Origin: Amycolatopsis nalaikhensis | Lineage (GTDB): Bacteria; Actinomycetota; Actinomycetes; Mycobacteriales; Pseudonocardiaceae | DNA: 64,000 nucleotides | Assembly (NCBI RefSeq): GCF_030264295.1 | Contig: NZ_CP127173.1 | Location: 7,819,501-7,883,500, forward strand | Reading direction: 5' to 3' | Shown: piece by piece, positions 9,001-18,278 of the stretch | Layout: every line of letters starts with the position of its first letter | Numbering within the stretch: position 1 is the first letter of the stretch | Translations under genes and position numbers: made by a program | Notes under the pieces: model-generated | The model's database searches: none | What the model was told of the DNA's origin: nothing | Seen by the model: only the letters and a program-made list of their open reading frames with translations

Positions 9001-9451
9001 CCACGTCGTCGTCGAGGAGGCGCCCGGCGCCGGGCCGCGCGTCACCGCCGACGGCCCGTACGTCCTGCCCGTGTCGGCGCGGGACCGGAATGCCTTGCGC
9101 GAGGCGCTTTCCGCGCTGCGGGACCGGCTTGCCACCGATCCGCCGGACCTGGCCGACGTCGCCTACACCTTGGCGGTCGGACGCCGGGAGTTCGCCTGCC
9201 GCGCCGCCGTCGTCGCGACGACCGCCGCTGAAGCGGTCGAGTCCCTCGGCACCCTGCTGACCGGCGACGGCGACGTCGCCGGACCACCCGGTGCGGCCAG
9301 GGAGCTCGCCGTCCGCTGGGCCGGTGGCGCCGCCGTCGACTGGGCGGCCCGCCCCGACGGCGCGGAGCCGGGCCGGGTGCCGTTGCCCGGTTACCCGTTC
9401 CAGCGCGCCAGGTTCTGGATCGACCCGCCGGCGCCGGGACACCACCCGTGA
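6017..9451 (+). CDS. Hybrid NRPS-PKS, A-T-KS with the AT domain missing
   Basis: This 1144-aa synthetase begins with an adenylation domain: A3 motif FTSGSTGTPKAV near residue 148, A5 variant NGYGATEVTF near 292, and A7 YRTGDL near 363. It is followed by a carrier protein (DVGGHSLLL near 515) and a full ketosynthase (about 578-1000). The KS triad is present: Cys in SACSSSL (~755), His in EAHGSGTPLGD (~886) and His in KTNIGHL (~922). After the KS-to-AT linker the acyltransferase is absent; the sequence jumps to the post-AT linker end PLPGYPFQRARFW and stops, with no ACP. My reading of the substrate code is D-A-P-H-L-G-G-F-A-K, which I cannot assign. It is the first synthetase of the operon and would start the chain and pass it to a KS needing malonyl in trans. 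Confidence 0.85.
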   Translation: MTHAGCIRRFAEIARQSPDRIAVVEHDSLVRYARLAELAGGHAARLLDAGVRPGEFVGLVTGHGTAAIAAILGTLAAGCAYVPLDPTFPRDRLAHQVAAAHVTAVLTDPDHEDLAEALCRTGSTRVVRSGSDTAPLPVPDPDPGATAYVLFTSGSTGTPKAVAQTHRNLLHVVDNQIATLGITAADRISLLASFGFDAAIPDLYPALLTGAAVVPIDVRAHGVAHAARELARHRVTVYHSTPTVYRYLLDALDGDLPSVRTVLLGGEQATYADVRRGRFAPDCVYVNGYGATEVTFAAQYRTTAAAVDPDATGPLPIGAALPGYTLTVLDGGELEVSGEYVVDGYLGRPSPAFGTGAGGVRTYRTGDLGRVLPDGTLVCLGRLDRQVKVRGFRVELTEVEARLGDLPEVAEARAIVRDGELLAYVVPAGPERPDGKALRDALAAVLPAHAVPSAVTAVPAFPLTVTGKLDEDALPDPRPPAPVTAGPMTSAERRVHAIWCAVLGHDRIGTGDAFFDVGGHSLLLGRVQQRLAAEFDVAVPLLGLLEHPTVAAQAAYLDSSTSDDSPVVAEGADDEPGSDLIAVVGLACRFPGAPDADAFWWNLCAGVDAVHDYSDDELAALGIGPGLRADPAHVRAGGRLEGVEDFDAEFFGFTADEAARTDPQHRLFLETAWRALEDAGRDPAKEHGPVGVFTSAGVNRYFLFHLFGNPAVGGDVDPDDWEGRLLGRQLTDHLPGQVAYRLGLTGPAVSVQSACSSSLAAVGLAAQSLAEYRCDLAIAGGVSVTWPRYRAGGMASRDGRCRSFDVAADGAGFGSGAGVVVLRRLSDALADRDHIHAVLPGWAMTNDGADRAGYAVPSPAGQAAAVAEALAVAEVDPAEVRLIEAHGSGTPLGDAIEVAALNRVYRDVPPGTCALGSVKTNIGHLDAAAGVAGLIKAVLAVRRGVIPPNLHFTSPHPEVDLAGGPCYVPVKAVDWPDAPRRVAGVSAFGMGGTNVHVVVEEAPGAGPRVTADGPYVLPVSARDRNALREALSALRDRLATDPPDLADVAYTLAVGRREFACRAAVVATTAAEAVESLGTLLTGDGDVAGPPGAARELAVRWAGGAAVDWAARPDGAEPGRVPLPGYPFQRARFWIDPPAPGHHP

Positions 9452-9508
9452 GCCGCACGCACGACCACCCGGCCGCCACCGCGGCCGGGCCGAACTGGGG
9501 AGTTCACC

Positions 9509-12500
9509 GTGACCGACACGTTGCCCGTCGCGGGCATCCACGGCCCGCCACTGTCCTATCCGGACACGACGGTCGCCGGACTGGTCCTGGCGTGGGCCCG
9601 GCGGACGCCGGACGCGCTCGCCGTGCGGCAGGGCGGCACCCGGCTCACCTACGCTGAGCTCGTCGCCGCCGCCTGGGGCGTCGCGGCCGCGCTGCGCGAG
9701 CACGGCGTCGGCCCGGAAACCCGGGTCGGGGTGTGCGCTCACCGGCGGCCCGCGCTGGTGGCCACCGTGCTCGGCGTGCTGCTGTCCGGTGGCTGCTACG
9801 TCCCGCTCGACCCCGGCGGGCCGCGGGCCCGGCTGACCGGGATCGCCGCCGACGCCGGGGTTTCCGTCGTCATCGGCGACGCCGCGGTCGCGGAGTTCGG
9901 TGCGGTGGCCGGGATCGCGGCGCTCGACGTGCCGCCACCCGCCGCGCCCGGGCACTGCCCGGCCTCGCCGGACGGCACCGCGCACGTGCTCTACACCTCC
10001 GGCTCGACCGGGCGGCCGAAGGGCGTGCGCACGACCCACCGCAACATCGTCGCGTTCATTACCGGGTTCGCCGAGCGGCTCGGCCTCGGCCCCGGCACGC
10101 GCACGCTGGGCATCTCCTCGCTCGGGTTCGACGCGTTCACGATGGACGTCTTCGTGCCGCTGGCGGTCGGCGGTTCGGTCCAGCTGGCGAGCACGGCCGA
10201 CCGCGCGGACCCGGAACGGCTGCGGCGGTTCCTCGTCGAGCACGACGTGAACTGGGGGTTCATCACCCCGACGCTGCTGTCGCTGCTCGGCCCCGCCGAC
10301 GTGCCCGGCTGGCGGGTCGTGGCCTGCGGCGGCGAGCCGGTGCCCGCCGAGCTGGCCGCCCGCTGGCTGCCCGGCCGCCGGTTCTTCCACGTCTACGGCC
10401 CGACCGAGACGACCGTCGTCGTGGTCACCGACGAGGTCACCGGCCTGCCGTCGGATTCCCTGCCGCTCGGCACGCCGACGCCGAACCACCGCGCGCACGT
10501 CGTCGACGACCAGCTGCGGCCGGTCGCGCCGGGCGAGGTCGGCGAGCTGCTCGTCGGCGGACCCGGGCTGGCCGCGGGCTACCTGAACAGCCCGGAGCTG
10601 ACCGCGCGGAAGTTCGTCGAGGACCCGTTCACCCCGGGGGAGCGGCTCTACCGCACCGGGGACCTGGCCCGGCTCCGGCCGGACGGCAGGCTGGAGTTCG
10701 CCGGCCGCGCCGACCGCCAGGTGAAGGTCCGCGGGCAGCGGATCGAGCTGGGCGAGGTCGAGGCCGCGCTGGGCGCGCACCCGGACGTCGAGGCGGTCGC
10801 GGTCGAAGCGGTCCCCGGCCCCGGTGGCACCCGGCTGGTCGCCTTCCTCACCCCGGAGTCGGCTCCGTCCGATGCGGACATCCACGCCCACGCCGGGTCC
10901 CGGCTCACCGAAGCCATGCGCCCGGCGGTGATCCGGCGCCTGGCCGTGTTGCCGGTCAACGCCGTCACCGGAAAGATCGACCGGCCCGCGTTGCGCGCCT
11001 TGGCCGAAGGCGAACCCGAGGTCGTGGAGGAGCCCGCGTCGCCGGTCGAGGCAGTGTGGCGGAAGGTGCTCGGCCCGGGCGCCGGGACCGACTTCCTGCT
11101 GTCGGGCGGCGATTCGATCGCGGCGATGCGGCTGGTCGCGGCCCTGCGGAAGGACCTCGCCGCCGACGTGTCCGTCGAAGACGTGCTCGCCGGGCGAACT
11201 CTCGACGGGCTCATGCGGCGGGTCGCCGCAGCCGCTCCGCTCACCGGCCCGGGCCTGACCACCGGGCACGCGCCCGCGTTGTCCCCGCCGCAGCGGCGGC
11301 TGTGGTTCCTCGACCAGCTCGCGCCCGACGCGGCGCCGTACAACATCGCGATGGCGTTCCGGCTCTCCGGGCCGCTGGACGTCGGCACGCTACGAGCGGC
11401 CCTTCGCGCCGTGGCCGAGCGGCATGACGTGCTGCGCTGGCGGATCCGGCCGGTCGACGGCGTTCCGGTGGCGGAGTGCCTGCCGCCCGGCGACGTCCCG
11501 CTGGCGGTCGTGCCCGTGACCGAAGCCGCGCTGCCCGACCGGCTGGCCGCCGACGCCGCGGCACCGGTCCGCCTCGACCGGGAACCGCCGTGGCGGGTGC
11601 GGCTCTACGAGTTCGGCCCCGACGAGCACGTGCTCGGCTTCACCCTGCACCACGCCGTGTTCGACGGTTGGTCGCAGGAGCTGCTGTGCGCCGACCTCAC
11701 CGCGGCCTACCGCGGGGAAGCGCTGCCCGCCCTTCCGGTGTCCTATGCGGACTACGCGGTGTGGCGTGCCGACCGGGACCGCCGCCGGGAGGCCGTCGAC
11801 CTGGCCTGGTGGACCGAGCACCTCGCCGGTGCGCCGTCCACAGTGGACCTGCCGCGCGACCGGCCGCGCCCGCCGGTGCAGACCTACCGCGGCGCGACCC
11901 ACTTCGAGGCTTTCCCCGACGGCGTCGCGGCGGCGGTCGGCGACCTGGCCACCCGCACCGGCACCACCCGCGCCGGGGTGGTGCTGGCGGCGTTCGGCCA
12001 GCTGCTGTCCCGGCTCACCGGCGGCGACGACCACCTGGTCGCCACCGTCGTCGCGGACCGGCAGCTCGCCGAAACCCAGGACGTCGCCGGGTTCTTCGTC
12101 GACATCGTCCCGGTGCGGCTGCGGGCCGGGACCGAAGACTTCGCCACGCTCGCGCGGCGGGGCGGCGAGGAGCTGCTGGCGGCGACCGCACACCCGGCGG
12201 CTCCGATCGACCGGCTCGTGGACGCACTCGGCGTGCCCCGCGACCCCACGCGGGCACCGCTGGTGCAGGTGATGGTCAACGTCCTCAACTTCACCGAACC
12301 CGCGCTCGACCTGCCCGGCGTCCGGTCGGCGTGGGTGCCGGTGGCCAAGCCGGGGTCGCCGTTCGACCTGACCGTCTACGTCCTCGACCGCGGGGTCGAG
12401 CTGCTCTACAACCCGGACCTCTTCGACGCGGCCCGGATGGCGGCCCTCGCCGAGGACTTCACGGCTTTGCTCGCCGCACTGGTCGCCGAGCCGGACGGGC

Positions 12501-12961
12501 CCGCCGGAGCGTGCGCGCCGGAGCTTCCGCGCGCGTCGGTCCGCACCGCCGCGCCGGGCGCGTCCACCCGCGGGCAACCTCAGGCGGCCCCGGGGGCGCA
12601 GGTCGATCCGGCCGCGCTCGCCGCGACCGAGGCGCTCATCGCGGCGACCTGGCGCGCCGTGCTCGGCCTCGACTCCGTACGGGTGACCGACAACTTCTTC
12701 GACATCGGCGGGCACTCGCTGGCCCTGGTCCAGGTGCACGCCGAGGTCACCGCCCGGCTCGGCCGCCGCATCCCGATGGTCGACCTGTTCACCCACCCCA
12801 CCGTCCGCGCCCTCGCCACCCACCTCCACGCGGGGGCCGCGCCCAACCCGGAGCTCGCCCGCGCCGCCGAGCGCGTCGCCGCCCGCCGGGGGCGCACCCC
12901 GTCCAGAAGACCCCGCCGCGGTGCCGGCACGACCGGCCAGGAACAGGAGCAGAACCAGTGA
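9509..12961 (+). CDS. NRPS, A-T-C-T
   Basis: This 1150-aa protein starts at GTG 9509 behind GGGGAG. It has an adenylation domain (YTSGSTGRPKG near 161, VYGPTETT near 295), a carrier with the unusual core LSGGDS (~532) in place of the usual GGHS/GGNS, a condensation domain (LSPPQRRLWFLDQL near 592; intact HHAVFDG near 714), and a second carrier (DIGGHSLAL near 1067). The second carrier has no adenylation domain of its own. My specificity code reading, D-A-M-F-V-C-V-V-V-K, suggests a hydrophobic substrate but is unassigned. It ends in a basic, Gln-rich tail and overlaps the next gene by GTGA. Confidence 0.88.
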   Translation: MTDTLPVAGIHGPPLSYPDTTVAGLVLAWARRTPDALAVRQGGTRLTYAELVAAAWGVAAALREHGVGPETRVGVCAHRRPALVATVLGVLLSGGCYVPLDPGGPRARLTGIAADAGVSVVIGDAAVAEFGAVAGIAALDVPPPAAPGHCPASPDGTAHVLYTSGSTGRPKGVRTTHRNIVAFITGFAERLGLGPGTRTLGISSLGFDAFTMDVFVPLAVGGSVQLASTADRADPERLRRFLVEHDVNWGFITPTLLSLLGPADVPGWRVVACGGEPVPAELAARWLPGRRFFHVYGPTETTVVVVTDEVTGLPSDSLPLGTPTPNHRAHVVDDQLRPVAPGEVGELLVGGPGLAAGYLNSPELTARKFVEDPFTPGERLYRTGDLARLRPDGRLEFAGRADRQVKVRGQRIELGEVEAALGAHPDVEAVAVEAVPGPGGTRLVAFLTPESAPSDADIHAHAGSRLTEAMRPAVIRRLAVLPVNAVTGKIDRPALRALAEGEPEVVEEPASPVEAVWRKVLGPGAGTDFLLSGGDSIAAMRLVAALRKDLAADVSVEDVLAGRTLDGLMRRVAAAAPLTGPGLTTGHAPALSPPQRRLWFLDQLAPDAAPYNIAMAFRLSGPLDVGTLRAALRAVAERHDVLRWRIRPVDGVPVAECLPPGDVPLAVVPVTEAALPDRLAADAAAPVRLDREPPWRVRLYEFGPDEHVLGFTLHHAVFDGWSQELLCADLTAAYRGEALPALPVSYADYAVWRADRDRRREAVDLAWWTEHLAGAPSTVDLPRDRPRPPVQTYRGATHFEAFPDGVAAAVGDLATRTGTTRAGVVLAAFGQLLSRLTGGDDHLVATVVADRQLAETQDVAGFFVDIVPVRLRAGTEDFATLARRGGEELLAATAHPAAPIDRLVDALGVPRDPTRAPLVQVMVNVLNFTEPALDLPGVRSAWVPVAKPGSPFDLTVYVLDRGVELLYNPDLFDAARMAALAEDFTALLAALVAEPDGPAGACAPELPRASVRTAAPGASTRGQPQAAPGAQVDPAALAATEALIAATWRAVLGLDSVRVTDNFFDIGGHSLALVQVHAEVTARLGRRIPMVDLFTHPTVRALATHLHAGAAPNPELARAAERVAARRGRTPSRRPRRGAGTTGQEQEQNQ

Positions 12962-15900
12962 CCCACGACCTCGAACCCGACGCCGGCGCGGAACCGATCG
13001 CCATCGTCGGGATGGCCGCCCGCGTCCCGGGTGCCGGTGACCTCCGGCAGTTCTGGCGCAACCTCGTCGACGGTGTCGAGTCCATCAAGCCCGCCACCCG
13101 CGAGGAACTGCTGGCCCGCGGCGCCGATCCGGCCACTTTGGACGATCCGAGCTGGGTCAACGCGACGACGGTGGTCGAGGGCTTCGACGAGTTCGACGCC
13201 GACCTGTTCGGCATGACCAGCCGCGAGGCGGAGATCACCGACCCGCAGCACCGCGTGTTCCTCGAAGCCTGCCACTCGGCGCTGACCGACGGCGGCTACG
13301 ACCCGGCCCGCTACGCCGGCGCCATCGGCGTCTACGGCGGCACCGGCCGGACCGGTTACCTGATCGAAAACCTCCTGCGCAACGAGCGCGTGATGGCCTC
13401 GCAGCACGGCGGCATCGGGATGTCGACCGGCAACCAGCCGAGCTACCTGACGACGTCGGTGTCCTACAAGCTGAACCTGCGCGGCCCGAGCCTCGCCGTC
13501 CACACTGCCTGCTCGACGTCGCTGGTCGCGGTGCACCTGGCGTGCGAGGCCCTGCGCAACGGCGAGTGCGACATGGCGCTGGCCGGTGGGGTGAACCTGG
13601 AGATGCCGCACGGCATCGGCTACATGGGAGTCGAGGGCTTCACCTCGCCGGACGGGCACGTCCGCGCGTTCGACGCCGGCGCCAACGGCACGGTGTGGAG
13701 CAGCGGCGTCGGCGTGGTTCTCGTGAAGCGGCTGGCGCAGGCACTGGAAGACGGCGACCACATCCGCGCGGTGGTGCTGGGCAACGCGATCAACAACGAC
13801 GGCGCGACCAAGGTCGGGTTCTCGGCGCCGAGCGTCGCCGGGCAGACCGAGGCGATCGCGCAGGCCGTCGGCATGGCCGGGGTGGACCCGCGCACGATCG
13901 GCTACGTCGAGGCGCACGGCACCGGGACCGCGCTGGGCGACCCGATCGAGATCACCTCGCTGTCTACTGTGTACGGCCACGGCGTGCCGGACACCGGCTG
14001 GTGCGCGATCGGCTCGGTCAAGTCCAACATCGGCCACCTCTCGCAGGCGGCCGGGGTCGTCGCGCTGATCAAGACCGTGCTGGCGATGGAACACGGGCTC
14101 ATCCCGCCCACCATCAACTACGAGACCCCCAACCCGGGCATCGACTTCCCGAGCAGCCCGTTCTACCCGGCGCGGACCGTGACGAAGTGGGAGGCGGGCC
14201 CCACCCCGCGCCGGGCGGGCGTCAGCTCGTTCGGCGTCGGCGGCACGAACGCCCACGTCGTGCTGGAGGAGGCGCCGGTGCCGCAGCGCACCCGCCGCCC
14301 GCGCCCGGCGCACCTGCTGCGCGTCTCGGCCAAGACGGCGGACGCGCTGGCGGTCGCGGTGGACCGGCTCGCCGACCGGCTGGCCGGGGACGTCGACCTC
14401 GACCTCGCCGACGTCGCGCACACCCTCGCGGTGGGGCGCACCGAACACCCGCACCGGGCCGTCCTCGTGGCCCGCGACGCCGAGGACGCGGTCGACGGCC
14501 TGCGCGACCCGCGGCGCCTGGTTTCCGGGCACGCCGACGAGCTGAAGGTGGCGTTCCTGTTCTCGGGCCAGGGCGCCCAGTACGCGGGGATGGGGGCCGA
14601 GCTCTACCGCACCGAGCCCGTGTTCGCCGCGGCCGTCGACGAGTGCTGCGACCTGGCCGGGATCCCGGAGCTGAAGGAGCTGATCTTCGAGCGCGGCGGC
14701 GACGCGAAGCTGCGGGAGACCCGGTTCACCCAGCCCGCCCTGTTCGTCGTCGAATACGCCCTGGCGATGCTGTGGCGCAGCTGGGGTGTCCGGCCCGGCG
14801 CGATGATCGGCCACTCCGTCGGCGAGTACGTCGCCGCGACCGTGGCCGGGGTGTTCACCCTGGCCGACGCGCTGCGGCTGGTCGTCCGGCGTGGCGAGCT
14901 GATGCAGGCGATGCCCGCCGGGGCGATGCTCGCGGTCCAGCTCGACGAGGAGGCCGTCGCGAAGCGGCTGCCCGACAACCTCGCGATCGCCGGGGTCAAC
15001 GGACCCGGCACCTGCGTGGTGGCCGGGCCGCGCGAAGCCGTCGCGGACTTCGCCGCACTGCTCAAGTCGAGCGACGTGCAGTGCCGGGAACTGGTGACCT
15101 CGCACGCCTTCCACTCGCCGATGATGGACCCGATCCTGGCGGAGTTCACCGAAGCCGTCGCTGCGGTGCCGCGCTCGGCGCCGTCGCTGCCGTTCCTGTC
15201 CAACCTGACCGGCGACTGGATCACCGACGCCCAGGCGACCGATCCGGGTTACTGGGCCGCGCACCTGCGCCAGGCCGTCCGGTTCGGCGACTGCGTCCGG
15301 ACGCTGTTCGACGGCGGCGCGCGGTGGGCGCTCGTCGAGTGCGGGCCGGGCCACCAGCTGGCCGGGCTCGCCCGCGGCCAGGTGCCGAAGGGCCTGCCCG
15401 CGCCGCGGCCGAGCCTGCCCGGCCGCACCGACCGCGACGGCGACGTCGAAACGCTGCTCGCGGCCGCCGGTCTGCTGTGGACAGACGGGGTGCCGGTGGC
15501 GGCCACGACGGCCGGGCACCGCGTGCCCCTGCCGGGATATCCCTACGCGCGCAAGCGGTACTGGGTCGACCCGGACCCGAAGGGGGCTCACGTCGAGCCC
15601 GAGCGGCCGAGCGGGCCGCTGCCCCTCGACGAGTGGTTCGCCGTGCCGTCGTGGCGGCAGGCCGGGCCGGACCTGCGGCGCGAGCCGTTCACCGCGTGCC
15701 TCGCGTTCGTCGACGACGACGTCCTCCCGGGGCTGCTGCGCGACGCCGGGGTCGCCGTCACCGAGGTGCGGCCGGGCCCCGCGTTCGCCGTCACCGACAC
15801 CGGCTTCACCATCCGGCCCGGGGTGCGCGAGGACTACGACGAGCTGGTCGCCGCGCTCGGCGACCGCCCCGAGCGCGTGGTCCACGCGTGGGCGCTCAGC

Positions 15901-18267
15901 GGTGTCGAGACCGGGATGGCCGCTCAGGACCGCGGGTTCTTCAGCGCGCTCAACCTGGTGCAGGCCTGGGGCGAGCCGGTGCGGATCGACGTGCTGAGCA
16001 CCGGCACGGCCGACGTCACCGGCACCGGCCTGACCCGGCCCGAACACGCGACCCTCGCGGGCATCGCGCGGGTGCTGCCGCTGGAGGTCCCCGGCACGGT
16101 GGTGCGCCGGATCGACGTCGACGACGTCTGCGCGGCGGTCGTCGCGGAGCTGTTCCGCCCGGCGGACGCCCCGGCGGAGGTGGCGCTGAGCGGCGATCGC
16201 CGCTGGGTGCTCGAGTATTCGCAGGTCACCGTTCCCGCGGCTGCGCCGGTGCTGCGGGAGGGCGGCCGGTACCTGATCACCGGCGGCACCGGGGGCATCG
16301 GTGTCACGCTCGCCGAGGACTTCGCCCTGCGTGTGCGGGCCAAGCTGATCCTGCTGACCCGCGGTGGCCTGCCGCCGCGGGAAGAGTGGGACGCGCACCT
16401 GGCCGCCCACGGCGGCACCGACCGCGCCGGACGCGCGATGCTCGCCGTCCGGCGGATGGAGGCGGCCGGGTCCTTGGTGCACGTGCTGGCCGCCGACGTC
16501 ACCGACCCGGTGCGGCTGCGGGAGGTCCGCGAGCTGGCCGAGCGCGAGTTCGGCGGGCTCGACGGCATCGTGCACGCGGCCGGGCTGCCGGGCGGCGGCG
16601 TCGCCGAAGTCAAGGAGCGCGCGGCCGCGGAAGCGGTCCTCGGCCCGAAGGTCGGCGGCACCCTGGCCCTGGCCGAGGCGTTCGCCGACCTGCCGATGGA
16701 CTTCGTCGCGCTGTGCTCGTCGGTCACCGCGGTCTCCGGCGACTTCGGGCAGGTCGACTACTGCGCGGCCAACACCTTCCTCGACGCCTACGCCCGCGGC
16801 GACCACGGCTGGCGCGCCCGGGTGGTCTCGCACGACTGGGGCGGCTGGGACGAGGTCGGCATGGCCGCCGAGGTGGCCGCGCCGACGACGATCCGGTCGA
16901 CCCGCGCGAAGGCGGACGGCCCGGTCGCGCACCCGGTGCTGAGCACGCGCACCGGCGACGCCTGCCACGGCCTGGTTTCGGCCGCCGGGCACTGGCTGCT
17001 CGACGAGCACCGCATCGCCGGGGTCCCGGTCGTGCCGGGCACCGGGCACCTGGAGTCCGTGCGGGCCGCGGTCGAAGCCGCGCTGCCGAAGCCCGGCGAC
17101 GGCCACGTCGTCGAACTGCGGGATGTCGCGTTCCTGGAGCCGTTCTCGGTGCCCGAGGGCGCGGTCGCGGAGTACCGCGTCGGCTTCGAGGGCGGCGAGT
17201 TCACGGTGACCAGCCGGGTAGCCGGGGTGACCAAGGTGCACGTTCGCGGCTCGGCAGGCTGGGTCCCGGCGCCGTCGACGTCCACTGTGGACCTCGACGC
17301 GGTGAAGGGCCGGACCACCGTGCTCGACGACGGCAACGCCTTCGGCACCGGCCGGACCAGCATGGTCACCTTCGGCCCGCGGTGGGCCGCCCTGCGCACC
17401 CACCACGTCGGCGAGCACGAGGAACTCGCGTCGCTCGTGGCCCCGGAGGCGGCCGCCGCCGACACCGGCTGGGGGCTGCACCCGGCGATGCTCGACGTCG
17501 CGACGGCGTTCGGCCGCGGCCGGGGGAGCGGCACCTACCTGCCGATGAGCTACGGCCGGGTGGTCGTGCACGACGCGCTCCCGGCGAGCTTCCACAGCCA
17601 CCTGCGGTACCGCGACTCCGGCGGCGACCAGGTCGTGGCCGCCGACCTGACGCTGTGCGGCGACGACGGCCGCGTCCTGGTCGAGATCGAGGACTTCGTG
17701 CTGCGCCAGGTCGACGAAGGCGCGGTGAGCGGCGGGCTCGCGGCGACCCCGCGTCAGTCCACTGTGGAGTCGACGGGCATCCGGCCGGTCGACGGCGCCG
17801 AGGCGTTCCTGCGGGCGCTGACCCCCGGCCTCGGGGGCCAGGTCGTGATCAGCACCCGGCCGGTGCGCGAGCTGTTCGCCCGCCGCGTGACCGCCGAGCT
17901 GATCGAGGAGACCGAAGAAGTCGCCGAAGTCGCCAAGCCACTCACCGAAGACGGCTACGTCGCCCCGCGCACCGACCTCGAGGCGGAGATCGCCCGCCAG
18001 TGGGCCGAGGTGCTGGGCGTCGAGCGCATCGGCGTCCACGACGACTTCTTCGCGCTCGGCGGCAACTCGCTGGTCGCCATCCAGCTGATCGCGCAGGTCC
18101 GCAAAACCACCGGCGCCCGGCTGGCGATGAAGACGCTGTTCGAATCCTCCACGGTGGCCGCCCTGGTCGAGCGGATCGAGGAGCTGCAGGCGGCACTTTC
18201 ACGTGAAAGTGCCGCGCCCGCCGCGGAAGAACCGGCCGCCACCACCATCCCCAAGCTCGAGCGCTGA
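12958..18267 (+). CDS. Type I PKS module, KS-AT-KR-DH-ACP
   Basis: This 1769-aa protein starts at GTG 12958, inside the stop of the previous gene. The KS (about 10-440) has Cys in TACSTSL (~184) and both His residues. The AT (about 530-830) has GHSVGEYVA (~617) and HAFH (~715), the malonyl-CoA signature. The KR has TGGTGGIG (~1106) and the Ser/Tyr pair in CSSV...DYCAAN (~1267). A DH follows the KR, with HRIAGVPVVP fitting HxxxGxxxxP (~1351) and a GLHPAMLD motif (~1507). The ACP core is GGNSL (~1702). All reductive residues look intact, so one malonate would be added and processed to an enoyl unit. KR before DH is the reverse of the common order. Confidence 0.9.
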   Translation: MTHDLEPDAGAEPIAIVGMAARVPGAGDLRQFWRNLVDGVESIKPATREELLARGADPATLDDPSWVNATTVVEGFDEFDADLFGMTSREAEITDPQHRVFLEACHSALTDGGYDPARYAGAIGVYGGTGRTGYLIENLLRNERVMASQHGGIGMSTGNQPSYLTTSVSYKLNLRGPSLAVHTACSTSLVAVHLACEALRNGECDMALAGGVNLEMPHGIGYMGVEGFTSPDGHVRAFDAGANGTVWSSGVGVVLVKRLAQALEDGDHIRAVVLGNAINNDGATKVGFSAPSVAGQTEAIAQAVGMAGVDPRTIGYVEAHGTGTALGDPIEITSLSTVYGHGVPDTGWCAIGSVKSNIGHLSQAAGVVALIKTVLAMEHGLIPPTINYETPNPGIDFPSSPFYPARTVTKWEAGPTPRRAGVSSFGVGGTNAHVVLEEAPVPQRTRRPRPAHLLRVSAKTADALAVAVDRLADRLAGDVDLDLADVAHTLAVGRTEHPHRAVLVARDAEDAVDGLRDPRRLVSGHADELKVAFLFSGQGAQYAGMGAELYRTEPVFAAAVDECCDLAGIPELKELIFERGGDAKLRETRFTQPALFVVEYALAMLWRSWGVRPGAMIGHSVGEYVAATVAGVFTLADALRLVVRRGELMQAMPAGAMLAVQLDEEAVAKRLPDNLAIAGVNGPGTCVVAGPREAVADFAALLKSSDVQCRELVTSHAFHSPMMDPILAEFTEAVAAVPRSAPSLPFLSNLTGDWITDAQATDPGYWAAHLRQAVRFGDCVRTLFDGGARWALVECGPGHQLAGLARGQVPKGLPAPRPSLPGRTDRDGDVETLLAAAGLLWTDGVPVAATTAGHRVPLPGYPYARKRYWVDPDPKGAHVEPERPSGPLPLDEWFAVPSWRQAGPDLRREPFTACLAFVDDDVLPGLLRDAGVAVTEVRPGPAFAVTDTGFTIRPGVREDYDELVAALGDRPERVVHAWALSGVETGMAAQDRGFFSALNLVQAWGEPVRIDVLSTGTADVTGTGLTRPEHATLAGIARVLPLEVPGTVVRRIDVDDVCAAVVAELFRPADAPAEVALSGDRRWVLEYSQVTVPAAAPVLREGGRYLITGGTGGIGVTLAEDFALRVRAKLILLTRGGLPPREEWDAHLAAHGGTDRAGRAMLAVRRMEAAGSLVHVLAADVTDPVRLREVRELAEREFGGLDGIVHAAGLPGGGVAEVKERAAAEAVLGPKVGGTLALAEAFADLPMDFVALCSSVTAVSGDFGQVDYCAANTFLDAYARGDHGWRARVVSHDWGGWDEVGMAAEVAAPTTIRSTRAKADGPVAHPVLSTRTGDACHGLVSAAGHWLLDEHRIAGVPVVPGTGHLESVRAAVEAALPKPGDGHVVELRDVAFLEPFSVPEGAVAEYRVGFEGGEFTVTSRVAGVTKVHVRGSAGWVPAPSTSTVDLDAVKGRTTVLDDGNAFGTGRTSMVTFGPRWAALRTHHVGEHEELASLVAPEAAAADTGWGLHPAMLDVATAFGRGRGSGTYLPMSYGRVVVHDALPASFHSHLRYRDSGGDQVVAADLTLCGDDGRVLVEIEDFVLRQVDEGAVSGGLAATPRQSTVESTGIRPVDGAEAFLRALTPGLGGQVVISTRPVRELFARRVTAELIEETEEVAEVAKPLTEDGYVAPRTDLEAEIARQWAEVLGVERIGVHDDFFALGGNSLVAIQLIAQVRKTTGARLAMKTLFESSTVAALVERIEELQAALSRESAAPAAEEPAATTIPKLER

Positions 18268-18278
18268 AGCAGGAGACC

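Noticed and set aside
5588..11269. A 1893-codon minus-strand open frame opposite the first two synthetases
   Set aside because: It has no domain motifs, an Arg/Gly/Asp-biased composition typical of antisense GC-rich frames, and lies entirely opposite clear NRPS-PKS coding sequence.
12580..18039. A 1819-codon minus-strand open frame opposite the PKS gene
   Set aside because: Same antisense artefact; no recognisable fold, and the plus strand carries a complete KS-AT-KR-DH-ACP module.
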